Below are positions 57,168-64,000 of a DNA stretch of 64,000 nt, piece after piece. The translations under genes were made by a program, and so were the position numbers. Within the stretch, counting starts at the first letter, position 1. Each line of letters starts with the position of its first letter. Source of the DNA: Nectonema munidae. Its lineage: Eukaryota > Nematomorpha > Nectonematoida > Nectonematidae. The notes under the pieces are model-generated. The model did no database searches and was not told the DNA's origin. It saw nothing but the letters and a program-made list of their open reading frames with translations. The DNA lies in assembly GCA_030549495.1 (NCBI GenBank), contig JAUIRK010000957.1, positions 198,501 to 262,500 of the forward strand. The letters run 5' to 3'.

Positions 57168-57490
57168 GTAATGTTTTTAGCGTTTATGCATTTCTGTGTA
57201 TTTTTATAGGTAATCAATTACTATCTCCAGTCAGTTAGTCGGTTAGTTACAGAATTTTCAGGCGTATAACGCGTATCAGCGGATACTGCGTAGTAACATT
57301 TTAGGGAATATAGCTTTCTACTACATTTTCAGTAATTGTGCTTTAGAGAAGTGTTGTGTACGAGCATCTTTGCATTTTGTTATGAAAGTTCAGAAACATG
57401 CATTGAATTTTTCAAAGTTTATTTGGAGATCAATTTTGGTTTAAAATATATGTTTGTACCGTGGTCGGACAGTTTATCTTTACGTTAGGG

Positions 57491-57530
57491 CAGTGGCGTA
57501 GCCAGAAAATAGAAGTTGGAGGGGCAGACA
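57491..57530 (+). repeat. Possible hAT-type transposon end
   Basis: CAGTGGCGTAGCCAGAAAAT is a common terminus of hAT-like elements. No inverse partner was found, so the element's extent is unknown. Confidence 0.4.
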
Positions 57531-59198
57531 TTTTCACCAAAAAAGAATGTAGCACACGCACTTTGAGAATTTGAGTAATGTGATATCAATATAAAAATTT
57601 TTTTATTTTTATTTGGAAATCATGAAGTATCTCGTACAAATTTATTTTTTGGAAGAAAAATATCAATATTGCATTGTTGACAATTTGTTTTGTATTCTCT
57701 TTCAAATATATGAAGGAAGCATAAGATTCTTCTTTCTTTCATGCAGCACTGAGCATCGTTGACTTCTTGAAACTGCTTGTTTTACAGTTGCATTGGCATA
57801 ATGTCAGTTGTTAGGGAGGCGTCAACTGAGCAAAATGTTAGTTAAAGGAAAGAATCTTCGACACATTTGTTCTTGTTAGCAAGAATACACTAACAGGGAT
57901 TGAGGCCGCCAAACAACTGCATACATATAGCAAAACATTCTAAAAATTCCAAAGGAATACTTTGAAATTAGGCCCTATAATTTTAATGGAAGATTTTATC
58001 CAATAAAATGACAGTAATTGATTAAAAACAAAAATGATCAAGAGAGTTATGATATTTAAATCCTATTGTGGTTTGATTAATTCAAAGTAAAAATGCAAAG
58101 CAGTATCATCAATGAATAGTTTTTTTTCAAATGCATCCTTTAAGTATGAAATATTTGCTTCTGCAATAAAAGATGCTATTTTTTCTTACAAACTTTTGGG
58201 AAAAAAAGTTTCCATGTAGTATTTACAAATAATTAGTCTTGAAATATTCCTAAATCACCTCCACCATATGTAAATTACGATTGTACTGTCAACAAATTTG
58301 AATATTCTTCATATGAAATGAAATATCTATTATTAAATTTAAGCGATCAATCTTTCCTTAATATAGGTATACTATTTTGTATCACTGAATTTCTTTTTGA
58401 CATTAATAAATATTTTTTGTCATAAACAATAATGTTTGAAATCAATGGACTTGCAAAGAAAGCGAACACAAGAAATAAATAGGTCTCAATTGTCCGCATT
58501 TCTTAAAAGTCCATGCGTTTTAGATTGAAGTACAACATGTTACTACTTCCATTACAATTGATGCAAAACAAATTGCATTATAATAAATAAAAAAAAGAAG
58601 TCTTTCATTGGTCTATTTATCTTATTCATAATGAAAAACTCATGCACCCTCGAAGCATTGAATGCTATTTTCGGTTGCAACACGAATCAAGCAAATTTTG
58701 TAAAGAAATTCTCTTAAAAATGTTTTTTCAAAAGTACACATTTTCAGATCAAAATCTGAGCAAATTTCAAAAGATGAACTCTTCAGAAAAAGGAAAATAT
58801 TCAGGCATTTTTTTTTTAATTTTGGATCACTCTTATCAATTTTTTATAAAAAAAAAAATATAAACGTGAAAAGTTATTTTCAAAATAAAACTAAGCTGAA
58901 TTATTTTATTCAAAAACTTCCTTTTCTTATATTTGAAAGCATATTTTAGGATTTTAAAGCAATTAACTTTCGGGGCACATTTTGAGGCACTTTTTAAATA
59001 GAGCGGATTTACAATCCTCCATCAAATCTTGTAAAATGGTGGTATCCAACATCCATAATTTTTTCTTACATCTGCTTTGGTTAGACTTTGTTCCAGTCGT
59101 AATTTGTTTAACAATCCTTTGTGTGATTTCTGATGCAAATCACAAGTTTTTTGGTCATTGATTACTATAAAAAACGTTATCTCATTGATTTGAGTCTT
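57531..59198. other. Intron, no recognised feature
   Basis: AT-rich filler in the long intron of the B gene, probably mostly transposon-derived. The 73-codon frame at 58642 has no motif. Confidence 0.35.
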
Positions 59199-59202
59199 TT
59201 AA

Positions 59203-59984
59203 CCCTATTCGTGACGGGCTATTTTAGCCCCCCCCCCCCCCAGGCCCATAGCTAGGACTTTTCAATTGGGGGTCGGGGGTGGTAAATATTTTCACAAAAA
59301 TTTTTTTGGTACTTATGGGTTATATCTCCCCCATTCAAAAAAATTTTTTTAGTAAATTACTGAAAAAAATTTTTAAGTGGGAGGGAGATAACTAATAAGT
59401 ACCAAATTTTTATATATACTCTAAAAATAAACCATTTTTTGAACCCTTTATTCATATCTAAAAAATGATAAATTTTAAATTGATGTTTAAAAAATATTTT
59501 ACTTAAAATGTGAATAAATGTTTTTAGAGAAAATTTTAAAGCGAAACGAACATATTTGATTGACATTTTCGCATTCTACTTACGAAAACTGAGTCCAAAA
59601 ATGAAATCAGCATGGAGATCTAGTATAAAAATATATTTTAATGAGAATATAAATAATGTTCTAGGATATAATTTTTGCCGTCAACCACAAATATGATTGA
59701 CATTTTCACACTCAAAATGCAAAATGAGTGGAGGAACAAAATCTGCATGTTCGATGGATTTTTAAAAAAGATATTTTATTTAAAATTTGGATAAATGTTC
59801 TTCGAGACACTTTCTCAGACGTGAACTGCAAATAGTTTTAGACATTTCCAAATCATAGTTGCTAAAACTGAGCTGAGAAATGAAATTGTCATGGTAGATT
59901 TGATATAAAAAATATATTTAGTTTAAAATTTAATTAACATTCATGGAGTTTCAGATGAAAACCACAATTTTGATTCACACTTTG
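59203..59984 (+). mobile_element. End of a TTAA element with array 2 monomers
   Basis: TTAA at 59199-59202, then CCCTATTCGTGACGGGC and a poly-C run. From about 59540 three degenerate array 2 monomers follow (ATGAAATCAGCATGG, CTGCATGTTCGATGG, TTGTCATGGTAGATTTG). They end where the Tigger transposase begins. At about 59236 another repeat word (CCATAGCTAGGAC) intrudes. The opposite TTAA end is not found. Confidence 0.55.
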
Positions 59985-61582
59985 AGACATCCTATCTCCG
60001 GCCTCATTATTTCTTGCATAGTTCTTTCTATTCGGGCAAACCGTTCAATGTTTGGATCCATGCTTTCAAGTTTTTGTAGCATAGCGTTCATCATAGTCAT
60101 GACCTCGGATAACCCTTTTACAGCAAGCTTTTTCCGCGTATTTCTTCTTTTACTGCTTCTCTTCTTTCTTGTTCAGCTTTTTTTCTTCTATTTCTAGGAG
60201 TTCTTCGTTTGTTAACTTTTCATATTCTTCAGTTATTGGTTCTTCAATTTCTTCTTCCTCCCACTTTAATTCCAGATGAGTTGCCAAACGAACAACTTTT
60301 CCTCAGACATTGCTTAATTCTTCTTCGCTATCAAAACTAACAAAATCTTGAAAAAACGCTTGTTACACTGTTTCCATACTCCGTGCATACATTTTTCTGT
60401 TACAAAATCCCAAGCTCTAGCAACATGCTTGATGCAGTGATAAATATTGTATGATTTCCAAAAATCACCCAAAGTCAAGCCAGGGCTTGCATCCATTGCC
60501 TGATCAAAAGAAATGCGCAAATAGTGCGCCAGGTAGAAATCACTCCTTGGTCCATAGGTTGAACGAGAGGAGTAGTATTAGCAGGAAAAACACAACTTTT
60601 ATATTTGAATAAATATCGCCCAAGTAAGTAGGATGGCCAGGCGCATTGTCAAGGACCAATAAACTTTTAAAAGGAATGCCTTTATCACTGCAGTATTGAC
60701 GCACTTCTTGAACACAACAGTTCTTCAAACAGTGTGTGTGTCATCCACGCTTTTTGGTTACTTCGATAATAAATAGGGCGGGTATGCTTATTAACGTTTT
60801 TCAGTGAATGTGGATTTCATGAAAGTCTAATAAGAAAAGGTTTTAATTTGTGTCCTGCATTGTTTCCACCAAGCATTAAAGTGAATCTTTCTTTAATTGC
60901 CTTGTGCACTGGTGCACTTGAGAATTGCTTACTATTGCCCTGGTGCACTTGAGTATTGCTTACTAATCTAAGTCCCTTTTGGCATTTTCTTCAAAAACAG
61001 CTGTTTCATCTACATTAAAAATTTGCTCTGGCAAATATCCCTCATGTTCAATCAATTTATCAAATTTTTCCACAAATGCCTTTGCTGCAGGCTCATCACA
61101 ATTTGCAGCCTCACCTCTCGACAACGCCTGACGAACCTGATAACGCTCTCCAAGAAGAATGGGATATATCTAATGATGCGTATTCTTTACCTGCACGATC
61201 TTTCAACATCTGAAATAAACTTCTAGCTTTACTTTGTGCTGCTTGCAACATCACTTTCACACCTCTTTGTCAATTATCTTCAAAACCAAGTAAAAAGCAA
61301 CTTTTCCATCTCAGCAATCGCTCCTTCACGATTTTTTGTAATTATTATCGTTGATTTAATGGCGGCTGCTGCTTTCACTGCCTCTCTAATGTGGTCTTTA
61401 TTTTTCAAAATTGGAGACACCGTTGAGTGGGAAAGATTGAGATCTCTAACAATCGAATTTACTTTTTTTCCATCTTCATACTGTTTTATCACTTGCATCT
61501 TTGTCTCCAACGACAGTGCTTTTTTCGATTTCTTTGTAGAATTGCCGTCTGTTAAATTGGAATTCCTCCTATAAACCATAGT
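59985..61582 (-). pseudogene. Tigger-like (pogo) transposase relic
   Basis: Minus-strand order: N-terminal CENP-B-type helix-turn-helix (61612-61280: SLETKMQVIKQYEDGKKVNS, LSHSTVSPILKNKD), then out of frame FDKLIEHEGYLPEQIFNVDE with the first catalytic Asp (at about 61025), then VRQYCSDKGIPFKSLLVLDN and APGHP with the second Asp (60728-60540), a QPMDQGVI remnant at about 60560, and the C-terminal YNIYHCIKHVARAWDFVTEK (60520-60314) and coiled tail. Several frameshifts and an internal repeat (CACTTGAG-ATTGCTTACTA at about 60910-60965) make it inactive. It could be from the group that moved the TA-flanked elements at 2371 and 38646. Confidence 0.87.
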
Positions 61583-61645
61583 AAGGGGTCGTTCACAATT
61601 GACGTCAACCAATTTTTGTCAAATTTTGCCCCTCCCACTTTTAAG
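61583..61645 (+). repeat. Possible DNA-transposon end
   Basis: GGGGTCGTTCACAATTGACG and GCCCCTCCCAC words resemble a widespread animal MITE terminus (GGGGTCGTTCA...ACGTCA). Only one end is visible. Confidence 0.35.
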
Positions 61646-61792
61646 AAGAAATAGAAGATGAAAAATTTTTATTTTGTAGAAAATATTTGGTCAATTCTAT
61701 CAAAAATATTCAGCCCAAAACTATTTTTATCTTCATATTTAACTTCTTCTTCGTACCTTTCATTGTCTAAAATTATTTGAGTTTGTGTGGGT

Positions 61793-62095
61793 TTAAAGAT
61801 GCAAAATGATGAGTGCTTGTTTTTTTTCTTTGATTGAACAAAAGTACTTTGAACATTTCAAGCCTTTGGCATTCAATTTTTGCAAAGAAGGGCAGAACTC
61901 GTCGAAATATCTACTTAATCCAAGAGTTTTCATATGCTGAGATTGAAATAGTGAATCAAAATGACCGTTTATCATGTCTATAGTTAAGCCTTCTGTTGTT
62001 GAACTAATTGGAACAGGAGGTGGTAAAAACCTAAAAACAGAATTAACAAAATACAGGTAACAACTTTCTCTTGAAAACGCATACTTTAATTTCAA
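61793..62095 (-). CDS. Unrecognised open frame
   Basis: 100 codons on the minus strand including FRFLPPPVPISSTTEGLTID, MINGHFDSLFQSQHMKTLGL and SRYFDEFCPSLQKLNAKGLK. No known motif. It may belong to a transposon or to a decayed exon. No promoter or partner copy was seen. Confidence 0.2.
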   Translation of the reverse strand: MKLKYAFSRESCYLYFVNSVFRFLPPPVPISSTTEGLTIDMINGHFDSLFQSQHMKTLGLSRYFDEFCPSLQKLNAKGLKCSKYFCSIKEKKQALIILHL

Positions 62096-62990
62096 TGAAA
62101 GTTTAATTTGTTTTTTTTAAAAAATATTTATATATATTTTTTTAAAATAACTCCATATTGGGTAGTCCTTTGAGCCATTTCATTGATTTCTCCTCAAAAT
62201 TTTACTTTGTATATAATATAAAAATGATATAAAAACTATTTCGAGGCATATAAGTTAGTGTATTTTTCTAAATGACATTTTTCATTTCATTGTCTCATTT
62301 TTATACAATTTCTTCTTTTGATTTTGTTTTATAAAATAAAATGAGATTCTGTTTTATGTAAAAAGATAAAATGATATAAAGTTTAACGAAACATCATGGC
62401 TGTTGTTTTTTGAGAAATGATGTGAATTTTTTAAAAAGAGCTACTAGTTCTATAAAAAAAATATCATCGCAAAAACTGTAATACATACGCTGTTATTTTG
62501 CACCAGTCGCCTCGATTTTGTTTTATTTTTTTAATTCAACAAACTTTTAATATACGTTAAAGTTTTTATATCTTGACAGCTATGTAAAGTTTTGTGAATT
62601 TTCAGATACTTCAAAGAAAGCTATAAATAAGCGTTTAAATTTTTTAACTTTATATACTATATAGTTCGCTCTCGCTTCTTTGCATATGCAATGCCTCCGA
62701 AACTTTGCCAAGGTATAGATAAAATATTTATGTTTGTAAATAAAATATATATCTTCAATAAAAGAAGCAAACTTTGATTACCTGTCAGGGAAAAATGAAT
62801 CATAATTTGTAAGAAATGGTTTAAAACACTCGCTAATGTTACATTTTATGATTTGCAGAAGATACTGTGAAATCTACAAATCTGAGAAAAAGAGAAATCT
62901 ATATATATAATGTTGATGTCAACTTTTCCAAAAAGCTTGGAACAGTTTCACAATGGTTGAGAAATAAAATATACATTGATATTTTTCTTT
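62096..62990. other. Intron upstream of the last visible B exon
   Basis: AT-rich. A possible short open stretch after TTGCAG at about 62860 (EDTVKSTNLRKREIYIYNVD) faintly echoes the module word EDTVETSFYV and could be a decayed module. Confidence 0.25.
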
Positions 62991-62994
62991 TCAG

Positions 62995-63303
62995 AAAAAT
63001 GCTTCGAAATTGAAAGTCTTGGCAAAAATGGTTTATATTTTAGTGAAGATGAAGATACTGTGGAGACTTCTTTTTATGTTCAATGTCCATTAAACATCGA
63101 TCTATTTATTACGAACAGCCTTACACATATTAACGTTGCAGATAAATTGGATATGAAAATACGCAAAAACTTTTTGTTAAGGATTAGAAGAAGAGTGACC
63201 AGGAGTGATGCTTGGATTTTGATTGAGGGAACTGGCGCATTTGATACCAAACTTCAAGCAGGTGTTGATACAGCAGATATAAAAGTTGAAGCAAAGCATT
63301 ACA
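62995..63303 (+). CDS. Second module exon, unknown secreted protein (B)
   Basis: 309 bases after TTTTCTTTTCAG and before GTATTC, phase 1 in and out, the same length as 25374-25682. It reads KCFEIESLGKNGLYFSEDED, TVETSFYVQCPLNIDLFITN, SLTHINVADKLDMKIRKNFL, TRSDAWILIEGTGAFDTKLQ and ends ...VEAKHY. The two core Cys are 28 apart. The extra Cys pair of the A copy (RDC, VFC) is missing: both places changed (KNG, KHY). About half the residues match A, far less than the neighbouring module exons. The rest of the gene lies beyond the window. Confidence 0.66.
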
Positions 63304-64000
63304 GTATTCTTTTATTCATTCTATTTAAAAATGCTTTGCATTGAATAGCATTAATTAATTTTGACTAACTAAATGAATAATTTGTAAAACTAAAATAAAA
63401 AATATACACAATCGAACTAATTCACCATTTTCTGAATAATTATATCCCTAATCTATATTATTGAGAATTCTTTTGCTTTTTCCAGCAAAATAATATTTAG
63501 TGTGAAATATTATGAGAGTGATAAAAATTAATTCCTCAAAAATAGCCACTAGTTAAATCCCACTGCGTAAGTCTCTTCACAAATGAGTGATTCCTTTCTA
63601 ACTTATTTGTTTATACTTTCACAATATTACTACACTAATGTTTATCAAATCATTTTTAGTTTAATTGTATAGCAAGGATGTTGTTTAATATTTATTTAAT
63701 AAGGTTGATCAAAAACGCAATCAATAATTCGATTGGCTCCATCTAAAAATGCACCCGTCTTAGTAACAGCCATGTATATTTCGTTTTGAGCGACAAGCGC
63801 TTATTTTATGTGCAAGAATGTTGTGGCTTTAAGGAAATGTATCTCGGAATGACACTGTATTCATTGATAGCAATTTTTTGATAGTTGTCTCCCCATTTTT
63901 ATTGTATCAAATGAAGCACGGAATCAAAGAATGAGAAAGTTCATTTGAGAGAGCAGAAATTTGCAAATTTTAATTACCAATTTTCAGTAAAGCCAAAAGT
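63304..64000. other. Intron, no recognised feature
   Basis: No counterpart of the A last exon (28408-28610) is visible before the window ends. Confidence 0.4.

Overview
The window looks like AT-rich, intron-bearing animal DNA, most likely from an arthropod. The reasons are tRNA-derived SINEs, jockey/CR1-like LINEs, pogo/Tigger, piggyBac and hAT elements, and a host gene with GT-AG introns and a TATA box. A copepod such as a sea louse would fit, but no marker gene confirms this. Nothing bacterial is present (no operons, rRNA or CRISPR).

Layout. Bases 1-18586 (copy A) and 36270-51441 (copy B) are near-identical copies of one block in the same orientation, about 36.3 kb apart at their left ends. 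Copy A is cut by the window start. Both carry the same nest of elements: a Ty3/Gypsy-like LTR element inside the 3' half of a LINE, then a Tigger-type element bounded by CAGTAAAA inverted ends and TA. Inside the Tigger sits a second LINE, inside that LINE a 2.7 kb TTAA/CCCTATT (piggyBac-like) element, and inside that element two arrays of about 149 bp tandem repeats. Copy A also has a 3.4 kb LINE that copy B lacks, and copy B preserves the empty site. The right parts of both copies are non-coding AT-rich DNA with LINE and satellite fragments.

Between and after the copies lie pieces of a host gene family. In A: a possible alternative end exon (23846-24042), a module exon (24139-24435), a second module exon (25374-25682) and a last exon with stop and AATAAA (28408-28695). 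In B: a TATA box, a signal-peptide exon (54991-55042), then the same end exon (56578-56774) and two module exons (56871-57167, 62995-63303); the gene then runs off the window. All internal introns are phase 1. The module exons each encode about 100 residues with two cysteines 28 positions apart and look homologous to one another. I do not recognise the family. It resembles a secreted modular protein built from symmetric 1-1 exons and is the most interesting item here.

The rest is transposon wreckage: a craniofacial-development-2-like LINE endonuclease and tail, a minus-strand LINE RT, a piggyBac transposase relic, a small hAT with perfect 8-bp target duplications, a GC-rich hAT-type MITE, SINEs, a foldback element and a broken Tigger transposase.
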